64,000 nucleotides of DNA, taken from Alphaproteobacteria bacterium HGW-Alphaproteobacteria-18. GTDB lineage: Bacteria; Pseudomonadota; Alphaproteobacteria; Caulobacterales; Hyphomonadaceae. Positions 17,002 through 26,800 of the stretch are shown piece after piece (within the stretch, counting starts at the first letter, position 1; the number at the start of each line of letters is the position of its first letter). The notes beneath the pieces were generated by a model. The model searched no databases. It was not told the DNA's origin and was given only the letters and a program-made list of their open reading frames with translations. The position numbers and the translations under genes are program-made. The stretch is taken from NCBI GenBank assembly GCA_002841155.1, contig PHEH01000004.1:62001-126000 (forward strand). The letters are read 5' to 3'.

Positions 17002-17973
17002 TCAAAGCCTGAACAGGCTGGCGCCCCAGGAAAAGCCGCCGCCCATCGCTTCTGACAGGATCAGATCGCCCGGTTTTGCACGGCCAGAGCGCACCACATG
17101 GTCCAGCGCCAGCGGGATCGAGGCAGCCGATGTGTTGGCATGCTCGCTCACCGTGATGACCACCTTTTCTTCCGGAATGCTCATCTTTTTGGCCACCCCA
17201 TCCAGGATGCGCTTGTTGGCCTGATGGGGCACAAACCAGTCGATGTCCGCAGAGGTCAGCCCGGTTTCGGCCAGCACGGCCTCAATCGCGGCGGAGATGT
17301 TGGTCACCGCATGCTTGAACACCTTGTTGCCCTCCATCCGCACATGGCCGATCGTGCCGGTGGAGCTGACGCCCCCGTCAACATAGAGCAGGTCCGATTT
17401 CGTCCCGTCGGTGCGGATGTGATGGGTGATGACGCCGGCATCTTCCGCCCCGTCCCATTCGACACATTCCAGCACAACAGCCCCGCCGCCATCGCCGAAC
17501 AGCACGCAGGTGCCCCGGTCCGACCAGTCGATGATGCGCGTGAACGTCTCTGCGCCGATCACCAGCGCCTTGTTGAACAGGCGCTGCTTCATCAGCGAAT
17601 CGGCCGTCGCCAGCGCAAACAGAAAGCCCGAGCAGACCGCCTGCACGTCAAACGCCGCGCCCGGCCCGGTGCCGAGCTTTGCCTGAACCGCCGTGGCCGT
17701 TGCGGGGAAAGTCTGGTCCGGCGTCGTTGTCGCCAGCACGATCAGGTCGATCTCGCTCGCCTGCATGCCTGCCGCGTCCAGGGCGCGCCGCGCCGCATGC
17801 ACGGCAATGTCGGAGGTCAGCTCGCCATCGGCGGCCACATGGCGTTGCTTGATGCCGGTGCGCTCCTGAATCCAGGCGTCATCGGTCTCAACCATCGTCG
17901 AAAGTTCGTCATTCGTCAGAATGCGCTCTGGCAGATAGCTGCCGGTTCCGCGGATGAAGCTGCGCCTTCCCAT
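17002..17973 (-). CDS. fabH: 3-oxoacyl-ACP synthase III
   Basis: KAS III of 323 residues, which condenses acetyl-CoA with malonyl-ACP to begin fatty acid synthesis. The catalytic triad is visible: Cys in [12 protein letters not shown] (about residue 110), His in [11 protein letters not shown] and Asn in [15 protein letters not shown]. The C-terminus ([13 protein letters not shown]) is intact. It lies 32 bases after plsX on the same strand, fitting a fatty acid/phospholipid initiation operon. Confidence 0.97.
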   Translation of the reverse strand: MGRRSFIRGTGSYLPERILTNDELSTMVETDDAWIQERTGIKQRHVAADGELTSDIAVHAARRALDAAGMQASEIDLIVLATTTPDQTFPATATAVQAKLGTGPGAAFDVQAVCSGFLFALATADSLMKQRLFNKALVIGAETFTRIIDWSDRGTCVLFGDGGGAVVLECVEWDGAEDAGVITHHIRTDGTKSDLLYVDGGVSSTGTIGHVRMEGNKVFKHAVTNISAAIEAVLAETGLTSADIDWFVPHQANKRILDGVAKKMSIPEEKVVITVSEHANTSAASIPLALDHVVRSGRAKPGDLILSEAMGGGFSWGASLFRL

Positions 17974-18005
17974 TCTACATATCCTCGTCTGGCGCTCCAG
18001 CGCCG

Positions 18006-19040
18006 TTATTCTGCTGCCAGACCGCCGGACCCGACGCGCGCCAGATTGACGGCAATCTCGGTCCGGTAATCACTCAACGCAAGGTCAGCGGCCAACTCAC
18101 ACGCCCGTGCAAAGCCGCGAGCATCTGCCCCGCCATGGCTCTTCACCGAAACCCCGCCCAGCCCGATCAGCACGCCGCCGTTCACATTGCTGGGGTCCAT
18201 GAAGTCTTTCAGCCGCTTCAGCCCGCTCATCGCAAGCGCCGCGCCCATCTTGGAGGTCAGATTGGCGGTAAACGCCTCCCGCATACGGCTCGCCAGCATC
18301 CGGGCCACGCCCTCGCCCGTCTTCAGCGCCACATTGCCGGTAAAGCCATCGGTGACGACCACATCCACCACGCCCGCCGAGATATCATCGCCCTCGACAA
18401 AGCCGCGATAATCCATCTGAAGCGGCGAATTGCGCAAAAGCTCATGCGCCTCGCGCACCTCGTCATGGCCCTTCATTTCTTCCGAGCCGATATTCAGCAG
18501 GCCCACGGACGGCCGCTCGATGCCCAGAGTCGCGCGGGCAAACGCCTCGCCCATGATCGCAAAGGTCACCAGCTGCTCAGCTTCCGCGTCGACATTCGCG
18601 CCCACGTCCAGCACCACCGTGCGCCCGCGCAGCGTCGGCCACAGCGCCGTCATGGCGGGGCGGTGCACGCCCTCCATCTTGCGCAGCACCAGCATCGAGA
18701 TCGCCATCAGCGCTCCGGTATTGCCCGCCGAGACGCAGGCGTCCGCCCGCCCCTCTTTCACGGCCTCAACGGCAGCCCACATCGAGCTGCCCTTGCCCCG
18801 GCGCAGCGCCTGGCTGGGTTTCATGTCGCTGGTGATCTTCTCGGCGGCGTGAACGATGGTCACCCGCCCCGCCAGTCCCGGCTTGGCCGCCACCAGCGGC
18901 GCCAGCAGCGCTTCGTCGCCATGCAACAGCACATGCGCCTCCGGCCGGCCCGCGAGAAACTCGGCGGTTCCGTCAATGGTGACACCGGGGGCGGCGTCAC
19001 CGCCCATGGCATCAATCGAGAGCGTCAGTTTGCGCTGCAT
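18006..19040 (-). CDS. plsX: Phosphate acyltransferase PlsX
   Basis: PlsX, 344 residues, makes acyl-phosphate from acyl-ACP for glycerophospholipid synthesis. Seen: [18 protein letters not shown] at the N-terminus, [45 protein letters not shown] and [18 protein letters not shown]. It is followed by fabH. Many bacteria carry DUF177 and rpmF directly upstream of plsX; here the upstream neighbour is a bc1 chaperone, so those two genes are elsewhere or too diverged to see. Confidence 0.96.
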   Translation of the reverse strand: MQRKLTLSIDAMGGDAAPGVTIDGTAEFLAGRPEAHVLLHGDEALLAPLVAAKPGLAGRVTIVHAAEKITSDMKPSQALRRGKGSSMWAAVEAVKEGRADACVSAGNTGALMAISMLVLRKMEGVHRPAMTALWPTLRGRTVVLDVGANVDAEAEQLVTFAIMGEAFARATLGIERPSVGLLNIGSEEMKGHDEVREAHELLRNSPLQMDYRGFVEGDDISAGVVDVVVTDGFTGNVALKTGEGVARMLASRMREAFTANLTSKMGAALAMSGLKRLKDFMDPSNVNGGVLIGLGGVSVKSHGGADARGFARACELAADLALSDYRTEIAVNLARVGSGGLAAE

Positions 19041-19145
19041 GGAGAAAGGACCGCGTCTACGGCGTTGTGCGTATTTTTGCGGGTTTAAGTGGCGCCGCCC
19101 CTCAAAGCAACGGGCGAGATGCGGTGCATCACAACCAGATGCCGA

Positions 19146-19694
19146 TTAAGTGCCCGGCTCGCTCACGCCACAGGCGAACGCGCCGCTCAGGATTTCCGCA
19201 TCCGGCTGAGCTGAAAACAGCGCCTGATAGCGGCGCAGCGAAGCAGCCAGTTCCCCCGCCTTATCCGGCGCCGTCACGCCATTACGGCGCAACACGTCTG
19301 TCAGATCATCGTCCGAATCAGGCACATGCAGGGCCTCCATCAGCGCCCGCCCCAGCCCGGAATGCGTTTCAGCCAGGGTCCGCACCTTGCGCGCAATCGA
19401 ATGATCGCCCACCCCTTTTTCCCGGTACGCAGCGTCAAATCCGTCCAGCACCCGCGCGTTCAGCCGCTCGGTCAGCGCCGCCGCCATTGGGCCGCCCACC
19501 TCTGAAAATCGCCCGCAGGCCAGGGCTGTCATCACCGTCACCATCTGCGCGCGGCCCTGAAAAGTATCGGGTACACCCTGCGCCTCATAGTGCACCGGCC
19601 TCAGCGCTTCACGCGAAAGACGGCCATATGCCTCCGCCACAACCTTTTTGAGCGCCGCGCGCCGCCGGAACCAGCTACCTGAAAAAGCGATCAC
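19146..19694 (-). CDS. Ubiquinol-cytochrome c chaperone (CBP3-type) family protein
   Basis: A 182-residue protein with the sequence pattern of the ubiquinol-cytochrome c chaperone domain: HYEAQGVPDTFQGRAQMVTV near residue 40, ERLNARVLDGFDAAYREKGVGD around residue 90 and the KVRTLAETHSGLGRAL segment. In mitochondria Cbp3 helps fold cytochrome b for complex III; the bacterial homologues are assumed to do likewise. It is divergent from bamE with about 70 bases between, a pairing common in alphaproteobacteria, and precedes plsX. Confidence 0.88.
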   Translation of the reverse strand: MIAFSGSWFRRRAALKKVVAEAYGRLSREALRPVHYEAQGVPDTFQGRAQMVTVMTALACGRFSEVGGPMAAALTERLNARVLDGFDAAYREKGVGDHSIARKVRTLAETHSGLGRALMEALHVPDSDDDLTDVLRRNGVTAPDKAGELAASLRRYQALFSAQPDAEILSGAFACGVSEPGT

Positions 19695-19767
19695 CCCTGT
19701 ACTCCAATGCTTGCCAAGCCCGGTTACCTGTCGCTAGGTCTGCGGTCAAAGCCTATAGGAGCCATAA

Positions 19768-20247
19768 ATGGCGCGTCTTTCTCTTGTGGCCGCTGGCCTT
19801 CTTGCCGCACTGCCGCTGACAGCCTGCATTAGCCCGGCGCGGGATTTTCACGGTTATATCGCAGATGAAGTCCAGCCGATCGACATCAAGCCCGGCGATG
19901 ACACCCGCTCGACCGTTCTGGCCCAGCTCGGCTCCCCGTCCACCGAAGGCCTCTTCGATACGCAAACCTGGTTCTACTACTCAGACATCCAGGAGCGTTT
20001 CGCCTTTTACCGGCCGAAAGTTATCGAGCGCAGCATCGTCGCGATCCGTTTCGGTGAGGATGATGCGGTTGATGAGGTCGTGAGATACAGCGTCACCGAT
20101 GGCCAGATCGTCAGCTATGCGGCCCGCGAAACGCCGACCCGTGGCCGCGAACTCGGTTTCTGGGAACAGATCTTTGGCACGGTCGGGGCCATTCGCCTGC
20201 CAAATTCGGATGAAGTCACGCCCGGCAACCCAACCGGCCGGCGCTAG
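19768..20247 (+). CDS. bamE: Outer-membrane assembly lipoprotein BamE (SmpA/OmlA family)
   Basis: Lipoprotein of 159 residues with a lipobox LTAC (Cys about residue 20). The SmpA/OmlA domain follows: IDIKPGDDTRSTVLAQLGSPSTEGLFDTQTWFYY corresponds to the helix-strand region used to bind the BamD/BamA complex. Its length exceeds the minimal BamE by a tail that ends in NPTGRR. Role: accessory part of the outer-membrane beta-barrel assembly machine. An intrinsic terminator-like hairpin follows. Confidence 0.92.
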   Translation: MARLSLVAAGLLAALPLTACISPARDFHGYIADEVQPIDIKPGDDTRSTVLAQLGSPSTEGLFDTQTWFYYSDIQERFAFYRPKVIERSIVAIRFGEDDAVDEVVRYSVTDGQIVSYAARETPTRGRELGFWEQIFGTVGAIRLPNSDEVTPGNPTGRR

Positions 20248-20273
20248 ACTTTCAGTCCCCGCAAGAATCCAAA

Positions 20274-20308
20274 GGCCGCAGCCGGAAACCCCGCTGCGGC
20301 CTTCTTCG
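20274..20308 (+). terminator. Terminator-like hairpin after bamE
   Basis: Stem GGCCGCAG / CTGCGGCC with a loop of 12 bases followed by TTCTTCGTT, placed 26 bases past the bamE stop. The T-run is interrupted, so termination is likely but not certain. Confidence 0.7.
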
Positions 20309-20534
20309 TTCAGTGGGGCAATCGATGGCCGCCAGTGGCCACCGGGGCATCGTATGACGCTTGGCGAGTCAACGCGCCCCTACCGGGGCCCCGTTTGTCC
20401 TGCTGAACCTCCCTGCGCAGCCTTCTGAGGGTCACCGTGCTGCTTTGAGTGGAACAATAGAGCACGCAAATCTGTTGCCCAATCGAAACGGGTCCGCGCC
20501 CCTATAGGATTTGCCAATAGGCGGAGATCCCGGA
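20309..20534. other. Gene-free stretch between bamE and hppA
   Basis: With the two flanking hairpins this gap is about 350 bases. I see no credible reading frame, tRNA or repeat family member in it; frames that cross it have no ribosome site. A GGAGATCCCGGAGG run near 20522 belongs to the approach to the hppA terminator. Confidence 0.5.
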
Positions 20535-20570
20535 GGAAGAAAAAACCCCGGAGCATCGCCCCGGGGTTTC
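20535..20570 (-). terminator. Intrinsic terminator of hppA
   Basis: Read on the minus strand, AAACCCCGG and CCGGGGTTT pair across a nine-base loop (20543-20569) and are followed by TTTTTC. It starts 29 bases after the hppA stop. Confidence 0.88.
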
Positions 20571-20597
20571 CTTGTAAAAGCATCCTCTTGCGAACAA

Positions 20598-22775
20598 TCA
20601 GTGTCCGGCAAGAACCGCCAGCATCAGAAGCGCCACGATGTTCGTGATCTTGATCATCGGGTTCACCGCAGGGCCAGCCGTGTCCTTGTAGGGATCGCCG
20701 ACCGTATCGCCTGTCACAGCGGCCTTGTGGGCTTCTGAGCCCTTGCCGCCATGATGTCCGTCTTCGATATACTTCTTGGCGTTGTCCCATGCGCCGCCGC
20801 CCGAAGTCATCGAAATGGCAACATAGAGACCCGTCACGATCACACCGAGCAGCATTGCGCCGACCGAAGCAAGCGCCTCGCCCGGTCCGCCGATCACCAG
20901 GATCACTCCGAACAGCACGATTGGCGACAGCACCGGCAACAGCGAAGGAACAATCATTTCCTTGATGGCTGCCTTGGTCAGCATATCCACGGCGCGGCCA
21001 TAATCGGGCTTCACTTCGCCCTTCATGATGCCCGGCATTTCGCGGAACTGACGACGCACTTCCTCGACCACCGCCTGAGCCGCCCGGCCCACCGCCATCA
21101 TCGACATACCGCCGAAGAGGAAGGGCAGAAGACCGCCAAAGAGAAGACCGACCACCACATAAGGGTTGGAAATCTCGAAGTTCGCCGTGATGCCATAGAA
21201 GAACGTATCTGGCTGCGCAGTGGCTGCGAAGTATTTCAAATCCTCCGCATACGCCGCAAACAGAACGAGGGCGCCCAAGCCCGCCGAACCGATGGCATAG
21301 CCCTTGGTGACAGCCTTGGTCGTATTGCCCACAGCGTCGAGCGCGTCCGTCGTTTCACGAACTTCCGAAGGCAGTTCAGCCATCTCGGCAATACCGCCCG
21401 CATTGTCCGTCACCGGACCGAAGGCATCCAACGCAACGATGATACCGGCCAGGGCCAGCATTGTGGTCGTCGCGATGGCAATCCCGTAGAGACCGGCGAG
21501 ATTGAAGGTGAGCAGGATGCCGCCAATGATGGTCAGCGCCGGAAGGGCCGTTGCCTCAAGCGAGACAGCAAGCCCCTGGATCACGTTCGTGCCGTGGCCG
21601 GACTCCGACGCCTTGGCGATGGAGCGCACCGGACGATACTTCGTCTCGGTGTAATAGGCCGTGATGACAACGATCAGCAGGGTGACGAGCAGGCCCGCCA
21701 CGCCGCACGCGAAGAGTTTCCAGCCGGTGATGTCCGCCGCCTGACCGGTAACCGGATCGACGAGGCCCAGCAGGGCGCCTGCATTCTCCAGCGTGCCGCC
21801 AAGACCGCCCGGAAGCACCGTCTGGATTACCAGCGCGAGGCCGCCAATAGACAGGACACCGGTAACGATGAGCGCCTTGTAGAGCGCGCCCATGACATTG
21901 GTGGAGCCTTTGGACAGGGTGGCAAAGAACGAACCGATGATCGAGGTGACGATACACACAGCGCCAATGGCGAGCGGCAGCATCATGATCTCGGCAATGT
22001 AAGGCGTAGAGGCAAAGTAGATCCCGCCGAGTACCATCGTGGCCACCAGGGTCACCGCATAGGTCTCGAAAAGGTCAGCCGCCATGCCGGCGCAGTCGCC
22101 GACATTGTCGCCCACGTTATCGGCAATGGTTGCCGGGTTGCGCGGGTCGTCCTCGGGGATGCCGGCTTCAACCTTGCCGACCATGTCGCCGCCAACGTCT
22201 GCGCCCTTGGTGAAGATACCGCCGCCGAGACGCGCAAAGATCGAGATCAGCGAGGCGCCAAACCCGAGCGAGACCAGCGAGTCGATGATCAGGCGCTTCT
22301 GGCCTTCATCGCCAAGGCTCAGCCCCATCGGGCCCGTCAGCAGGCCGTAATAACCAACGATGCCGATCAGCGCGAGGCCGACCACGAGCATGCCCGTGAC
22401 GGCGCCAGACTTGAACGCCAATTTCAGGCCGGCATTCAGGCCCTGCCGCGAAGCTTCCGTCGTACGCACATTCGCGCGCACCGAAACCAGCATGCCGATA
22501 TAGCCCGCTGCGCCTGAGAGCACGGCGCCGATTACGAAGCCGACCGCCGCCTGCCAATTCAGCAGGAGCAGCAGGGCGATCCCGACAACAACGCCGACGA
22601 TGCCGATGGTGCGATACTGGCGCTTCAGATAGGCGTTTGCGCCTTCCTGGATGGCGGCCGCGATTTCCAGCATGCGGGCATTGCCCGCAGGGGCTTTCAT
22701 GATCGATTGGATCTGAACCCAACCGTATAAGACTGACAGTATACCTGCACCAAGTGCGAGGGTGTACCATGTCAT
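20598..22775 (-). CDS. hppA: K+-independent membrane-bound proton-translocating pyrophosphatase
   Basis: A 725-residue protein with about 16 membrane helices that couples PPi hydrolysis to H+ pumping. The PPi/Mg site motifs are intact: [28 protein letters not shown] and [14 protein letters not shown], plus the C-terminal [14 protein letters not shown]. The K+-dependence site reads [16 protein letters not shown]; a Lys followed three residues later by Thr is the established hallmark of K+-independent pumps (K+-dependent forms have Ala and Gly). It would save PPi energy and acidify the periplasmic side. Followed by a terminator; thiL lies just upstream. Confidence 0.96.
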   Translation of the reverse strand: MTWYTLALGAGILSVLYGWVQIQSIMKAPAGNARMLEIAAAIQEGANAYLKRQYRTIGIVGVVVGIALLLLLNWQAAVGFVIGAVLSGAAGYIGMLVSVRANVRTTEASRQGLNAGLKLAFKSGAVTGMLVVGLALIGIVGYYGLLTGPMGLSLGDEGQKRLIIDSLVSLGFGASLISIFARLGGGIFTKGADVGGDMVGKVEAGIPEDDPRNPATIADNVGDNVGDCAGMAADLFETYAVTLVATMVLGGIYFASTPYIAEIMMLPLAIGAVCIVTSIIGSFFATLSKGSTNVMGALYKALIVTGVLSIGGLALVIQTVLPGGLGGTLENAGALLGLVDPVTGQAADITGWKLFACGVAGLLVTLLIVVITAYYTETKYRPVRSIAKASESGHGTNVIQGLAVSLEATALPALTIIGGILLTFNLAGLYGIAIATTTMLALAGIIVALDAFGPVTDNAGGIAEMAELPSEVRETTDALDAVGNTTKAVTKGYAIGSAGLGALVLFAAYAEDLKYFAATAQPDTFFYGITANFEISNPYVVVGLLFGGLLPFLFGGMSMMAVGRAAQAVVEEVRRQFREMPGIMKGEVKPDYGRAVDMLTKAAIKEMIVPSLLPVLSPIVLFGVILVIGGPGEALASVGAMLLGVIVTGLYVAISMTSGGGAWDNAKKYIEDGHHGGKGSEAHKAAVTGDTVGDPYKDTAGPAVNPMIKITNIVALLMLAVLAGH

Positions 22776-22892
22776 GGGCGTTCCTCCTTGCTTTCCCCGA
22801 GAAAACTCAGCCGGATTGATTCCGGTCTGGTCTTTTTCTTCTTAGACCGACTTGCCTGCCAGCCGGACCGGACACGCGCAAGATGCATCGCG

Positions 22893-23846
22893 TCAGGCGC
22901 GAATGGCAGGACCACCGACTCGGCCATGCTCGAAGGCGAGAGTTTCCGGTACGTTAACGGGTTTTCCACAGTCGGTGGCCGTCAGCCCCGCCCCCTCGAT
23001 GAGGCGGCCAATCCGGGTCACCCGAAAGCCTGAATCCTGAATGAAACCAGCAGCTTGAGGGTCCGCCGCAAACAGCAGCTGATAATCATCCCCCCAGGAG
23101 GAAAGATCGAGCATTTCCTCAAGGCTTCCCGCCCCGCCCGCAAACGGCACGCGCTCAAGCTCGATCTGGGCCCCCAGCCCGCTCGCCGCCGCGAGACTCA
23201 AGAGATCGCCCAGCAGCCCGTCAGAGACATCCATCGCCGCACTGGCATGGCTGGAAATGAGCCCCGCCACCGCCAGCGGTGGCAGCTCGGGCGCCTGCAA
23301 GGCGCTCAGCCAGCGCGGCTCGCCCAGCCCTTGCGTTTTCCACAGATAGCCCCGCCGCGCCGCGCCGATCTCTCCGGTCACCCAGACGTCATCGCCCGCC
23401 TTGCCTCCGCCCCGGCGCACCGGTCCAGCGCCCAGGCACTCGCCTGTCAGGGTCAGCGACAGGAACAGGCCGCCCGGTGTCATCACCGTGTCGCCGCCGG
23501 CCAGAAGGATGCCCCATCTGTCCAGCTCTGTCCCGAAACTGTCCGCAAATGTCCCGATTTGTCCTGGATTGCGCCCCTCCTGGGGCCATCCCAGCGTCAG
23601 CAGTGCCTCCCGCGGAACCGCGCCCGAGCCCAGGATATCCGACACATTCACCCGCACCAGCTTGCGCGCAACCGTCTCAATCGGATCGTCGGCAAAGAAG
23701 TGAACGCCCTCCACCATCGCGTCCACCGTCGCAATGAGAGGTCCATAACCCTTTGAAAGTTCAGCAGTATCGTCCGTCAGGCCCGCTGCCCCCGGCGCTT
23801 TGGCCAGCGGCGCGAAATACTGGCGTATCCAGTCTTTCTCGGCCAT
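22893..23846 (-). CDS. thiL: Thiamine-monophosphate kinase
   Basis: ThiL, 317 residues, phosphorylates thiamine monophosphate to thiamine diphosphate. The family motifs are LTDDTAELS near the N-terminus, VNVSDILGSGAVPREALLTLG, LLAGGDTV, AAMDVSDGLLGDLLSLA and WGDDYQLLFA. A segment of about 15 residues (GRNPGQIGTFADSFGTELD) is encoded by a run of GGGACA-like hexamers at a 10-11 base period, described separately; protein length is normal, so the run substitutes for, rather than adds to, the usual helix. Located between accA and hppA on the same strand. Confidence 0.95.
   Translation of the reverse strand: MAEKDWIRQYFAPLAKAPGAAGLTDDTAELSKGYGPLIATVDAMVEGVHFFADDPIETVARKLVRVNVSDILGSGAVPREALLTLGWPQEGRNPGQIGTFADSFGTELDRWGILLAGGDTVMTPGGLFLSLTLTGECLGAGPVRRGGGKAGDDVWVTGEIGAARRGYLWKTQGLGEPRWLSALQAPELPPLAVAGLISSHASAAMDVSDGLLGDLLSLAAASGLGAQIELERVPFAGGAGSLEEMLDLSSWGDDYQLLFAADPQAAGFIQDSGFRVTRIGRLIEGAGLTATDCGKPVNVPETLAFEHGRVGGPAIRA
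23519..23564 (-). repeat. Phased GGACA-hexamer run inside thiL
   Basis: On the minus strand five copies of GGACA(A/T/G) recur with starts spaced 10, 10, 11 and 10 bases (plus-strand TGTCC at 23519, 23529, 23540, 23550, 23560). Two copies are full CGGGACA. The same motif and spacing occur at 34508-34554 and 48647-48755 in non-coding DNA. Confidence 0.7.
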
Positions 23847-23857
23847 CTGAAGGCCCC

Positions 23858-24814
23858 TTAGAGGCCCTCACGGCCAATGGCATAGAACCGGTCCCGCCGC
23901 TGCGCCCGCAGCTCAGCCGGCGACATGCCCTCAAGCTCCATAAGCGCAGCATCAATCGCCTTTGCCGCAGCAGCCATTGCCCGTTGCGGGTCACGATGCG
24001 CCCCGCCGACGGGTTCCTTGACGATGCCATCAACGATCTTGTGCCGCAGCAGATCGGGGGCGGTAATCCCCATCGCCTCGGCCGCATCCTTCGCCTTGGT
24101 CGCATCGCGGTAGAGGATCGACGCGCATCCCTCCGGCGAGATCACTGAATAGATTGCATATTCCATCATCAGAACGCGGTTTGCCGCCGCGATGCCGATA
24201 GCCCCGCCCGACATACCCTCGCCGATGATCAGCGTCACAAACGGCACGCCCAGCGACAGCCCGCGCTGGGTGCCCCGCGCAATCGCCTCGGCCTGGCCGC
24301 GCTCTTCGCCGCCCTTGCCGGGATAAGCGCCCGCCGTATCGGGAAAGGAGAGGACCGGCAGACCGAACTTCTCGGCCAGATCCATCAGGCGCACGGCCTT
24401 CCGGTATCCCTCAGGGTGGGCCATGCCGAAATTATGCTTAAGCCGCTTCTCGGTCGTGCGGCCCTTTTCATGGCCCATAAGGACAACGGAGCGGCCCTTA
24501 AACCGGGCAATACCGCCAATAATCGCCTCGTCATTGCCGAACACACGGTCACCGGCCAGTTCTTCGAAGTCCTCAAAGACAGTATTGATGAAATCCGAGA
24601 GGTGGGGCCGGTCCGGATGCCGGGCGACCTGCGTGATCCGCCAGGCGTTTAGCTCCGAATAGATCTGCTTGAGCTGCTTGACCGACTTGGTTTTCAGCTT
24701 CGCCAGTTCGTCACTGATCGAGGGGCCGTCCTTACGAGCGGCCAGCGCTTCAAGCTCGGCGATCTTCGCGTCCAGCTCCGCAATCGGTTTTTCGAATTCG
24801 AGATAAGTAGCCAT
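23858..24814 (-). CDS. accA: Acetyl-CoA carboxylase carboxyltransferase subunit alpha
   Basis: AccA, 318 residues, forms with AccD the carboxyltransferase that yields malonyl-CoA. Seen: YLEFEKPIAELDAKIAELEAL (N-terminal coiled region), RHPDRPHLSDFI, GDRVFGNDEAIIGGIARF, GHEKGRTT, DTAGAYPGKGGEERGQAEAI, GEGMSGGAIGIA and SVISPEGCASILYRD. All are standard. Only 11 bases separate its stop from the start of thiL, so co-transcription is likely. Confidence 0.97.
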   Translation of the reverse strand: MATYLEFEKPIAELDAKIAELEALAARKDGPSISDELAKLKTKSVKQLKQIYSELNAWRITQVARHPDRPHLSDFINTVFEDFEELAGDRVFGNDEAIIGGIARFKGRSVVLMGHEKGRTTEKRLKHNFGMAHPEGYRKAVRLMDLAEKFGLPVLSFPDTAGAYPGKGGEERGQAEAIARGTQRGLSLGVPFVTLIIGEGMSGGAIGIAAANRVLMMEYAIYSVISPEGCASILYRDATKAKDAAEAMGITAPDLLRHKIVDGIVKEPVGGAHRDPQRAMAAAAKAIDAALMELEGMSPAELRAQRRDRFYAIGREGL

Positions 24815-24857
24815 AGGGGGTAACTAGCAATCCCGCTCCGCTTCGCCTAGCGGCTTT

Positions 24858-25790
24858 TCACCCAAGCGTCCTGGTAAGCATAACCACCGCCGGCAGGATC
24901 AAAACGCCCAAAAGAACAGGAAAAACGAATATAATCAAAGGCAAAGTCATCTTTGCCGGCAACGCCATAGCCTTTTCCTCTGCCATGAGAATCCGCCGCT
25001 GGCGCATATCTGCCGAGAAAACCCGCAAAGTCTGACCCAGACTTGTGCCCATTTCCTCCGCCTGGCGCAGCATCGTGGCCAGCGATCCGGCCTCCTCGAT
25101 TCCCAGCCGGTCGGCAAAGGCGCGCCACGCCATCTTGCGCGATTTGCCCGCCCGCAGCTCCAGAGACAGCGTCCGCATATGCCCCGCAATGATCGGGTGA
25201 CGCAGCTCCAGCTCCTCCCCGACGCGCTGCACGGAGGCGTCCAGACTGAGGCCAGCCTCCACACAGGCAACCATCAGATCCATCATGTCCGGAAAGCCGC
25301 TGGAACAGGCCTGCTTGCGCTGCGCGATGCGGCTGTCGAGAAACTTTCCCGGCGCCGCCAGCCCGGCCAGCACCAGCGTGATGGACGCCAGAACCGGCAC
25401 ATATTTCGGATAGTCCTGAAGGTATGGCAGGGCAAAGAACAGCCCCACCTGCGGGATCACGACACAGACAAAGCGCGCGAAGAAATAGCGCGGCACAGCC
25501 TTCGGCCCGGTATATCCAGCAAGGCTAAGCTTTGCCCGCGCCGCGCTCACTTCCGCGCCATCGGTTGGCGCCGCATTGTCGGCAATCCCCATCACCGCCT
25601 TACCCAACCGGTTTTCGTTCCGCTTCGGCTCGGCCGTCACAGTACCCGGCCGGCGTGTCAGGCGGCGCTCGATGTCACCGGCATCCTGCCGGCTGCGCAC
25701 GAACGAAATGATAACCGGCAGCGCCAGAAGCAGCGCCAGGAAGCCGAGCACGACAGGGATCACAGGACCAGAAGAGAGCAGCGCCGGCAT
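24858..25790 (-). CDS. tadC: Tad pilus inner-membrane platform protein TadC
   Basis: A 310-residue protein of the type II secretion system F family. After an N-terminal helix (VIPVVLGFLALLLALPVIISFV) and a cytoplasmic stretch comes the F domain with the conserved FPDMMDLMVACVEAGLSLDAS and RQAEEMGTSLGQTLRVFSADMR, then two C-terminal helices (LIIFVFPVLLGVLILPAVV). With TadB it forms the base on which the TadA ATPase works. Last gene of the cpa/tad operon, 11 bases after tadB. Confidence 0.93.
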   Translation of the reverse strand: MPALLSSGPVIPVVLGFLALLLALPVIISFVRSRQDAGDIERRLTRRPGTVTAEPKRNENRLGKAVMGIADNAAPTDGAEVSAARAKLSLAGYTGPKAVPRYFFARFVCVVIPQVGLFFALPYLQDYPKYVPVLASITLVLAGLAAPGKFLDSRIAQRKQACSSGFPDMMDLMVACVEAGLSLDASVQRVGEELELRHPIIAGHMRTLSLELRAGKSRKMAWRAFADRLGIEEAGSLATMLRQAEEMGTSLGQTLRVFSADMRQRRILMAEEKAMALPAKMTLPLIIFVFPVLLGVLILPAVVMLTRTLG

Positions 25791-25801
25791 CGTCTGTCCC
25801 C

Positions 25802-26785
25802 TTACATCTTGAAATTGATCATGCGGTTCATGACCAGATTGCCGATGCCCATCCAGACCAACAACCCCGCAAAGCTGTACTGGATCAGCGGCTCATGAAT
25901 CACGCTCCCGTAGAACTCCGGCCGCAGCATATGGATCGCCGCCATCACGATGAATGGCGCAGAGGTCAGGATCATCGCAGAGACGCGCCCCTCAGAAGAC
26001 GCCGCGCGCACCTTGAGGCGCATGGTCTGCCGCTCACGGATGGTATTGGTGTTGGATTTGAGAAGCTCGGTCAGATTGCCGCCAGTCTTTTCCTGAAGGC
26101 GGACCGTCGCCGCAAAAAGCTCCACATCCGGATCGCCTGCCCGCTCCGCCATCCGCTGAACAGCCTGGGTCAGCGACATGCCATAGGACACTTCATCCGC
26201 TGTCATACCAAACTCCGTTCCTATCGGATCAGGCATTTCGCGCGCCACCAGGCTGACGGCCGTGGCCACCGGATGCCCTGCCTCAAGACTGCGGCAGACG
26301 ATCTGCAAGGCGTCAGGCAGTTGGGCCGCAAGCTTCTTGGCGCGGGCGCCCGCAATGTGGCGCATCACAAGGATCGGCCCGGCAATCAGAGCCACGATAA
26401 ACACCGGGATGGCCGCAACAATCCCGCCGAGATAAATGAATGCCGCAATGCCTGCGGTCGCCGCGCCCGCCACCGACATGGCCGCCCATTTCGCTGGCTC
26501 GAATTTGAGCCCGGAGCGCACGATCAGCCGGTTCAGCCAGTGAAGTGACATCGTCAGATTGCCGTCCTGATCAAGCCCCCGACTCTTGCGCAGCTCCACC
26601 ATCGCCTCGTTGTGCGTGGCGTAACGATCCTTGAACTGAAGACGCCGGTTGACGATCCGCTGGGTACGCACTTCTGAAACGAGGCTGAGCACAGACTGCA
26701 CCGCCAGGAAAAGCGCGCCCACAGCCATGATGGCCGGGATCACCAGCCGCATGTCCATGTTTGCAAGATCGGGCAATCCGAACAC
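25802..26785 (-). CDS. tadB: Tad pilus inner-membrane platform protein TadB
   Basis: A 327-residue partner of TadC with the same GspF-like domain: AQLPDALQIVCRSLEAGHPVATA and RLQEKTGGNLTELLKSNTNTIRERQTMR. Hydrophobic helices occur near residues 13-35, 105-140 and at the C-terminus. TadB and TadC correspond to the two halves of GspF-type platforms and anchor pilus assembly in the inner membrane. Transcribed 15 bases after cpaF. Confidence 0.93.
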   Translation of the reverse strand: MFGLPDLANMDMRLVIPAIMAVGALFLAVQSVLSLVSEVRTQRIVNRRLQFKDRYATHNEAMVELRKSRGLDQDGNLTMSLHWLNRLIVRSGLKFEPAKWAAMSVAGAATAGIAAFIYLGGIVAAIPVFIVALIAGPILVMRHIAGARAKKLAAQLPDALQIVCRSLEAGHPVATAVSLVAREMPDPIGTEFGMTADEVSYGMSLTQAVQRMAERAGDPDVELFAATVRLQEKTGGNLTELLKSNTNTIRERQTMRLKVRAASSEGRVSAMILTSAPFIVMAAIHMLRPEFYGSVIHEPLIQYSFAGLLVWMGIGNLVMNRMINFKM

Positions 26786-26800
26786 GGGGTGCCGGCTCCT

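Noticed and set aside
20751-22517. 588-residue frame antisense to hppA
   Set aside because: His/Arg/Gln-rich low-complexity translation; hppA motifs on the opposite strand are intact.
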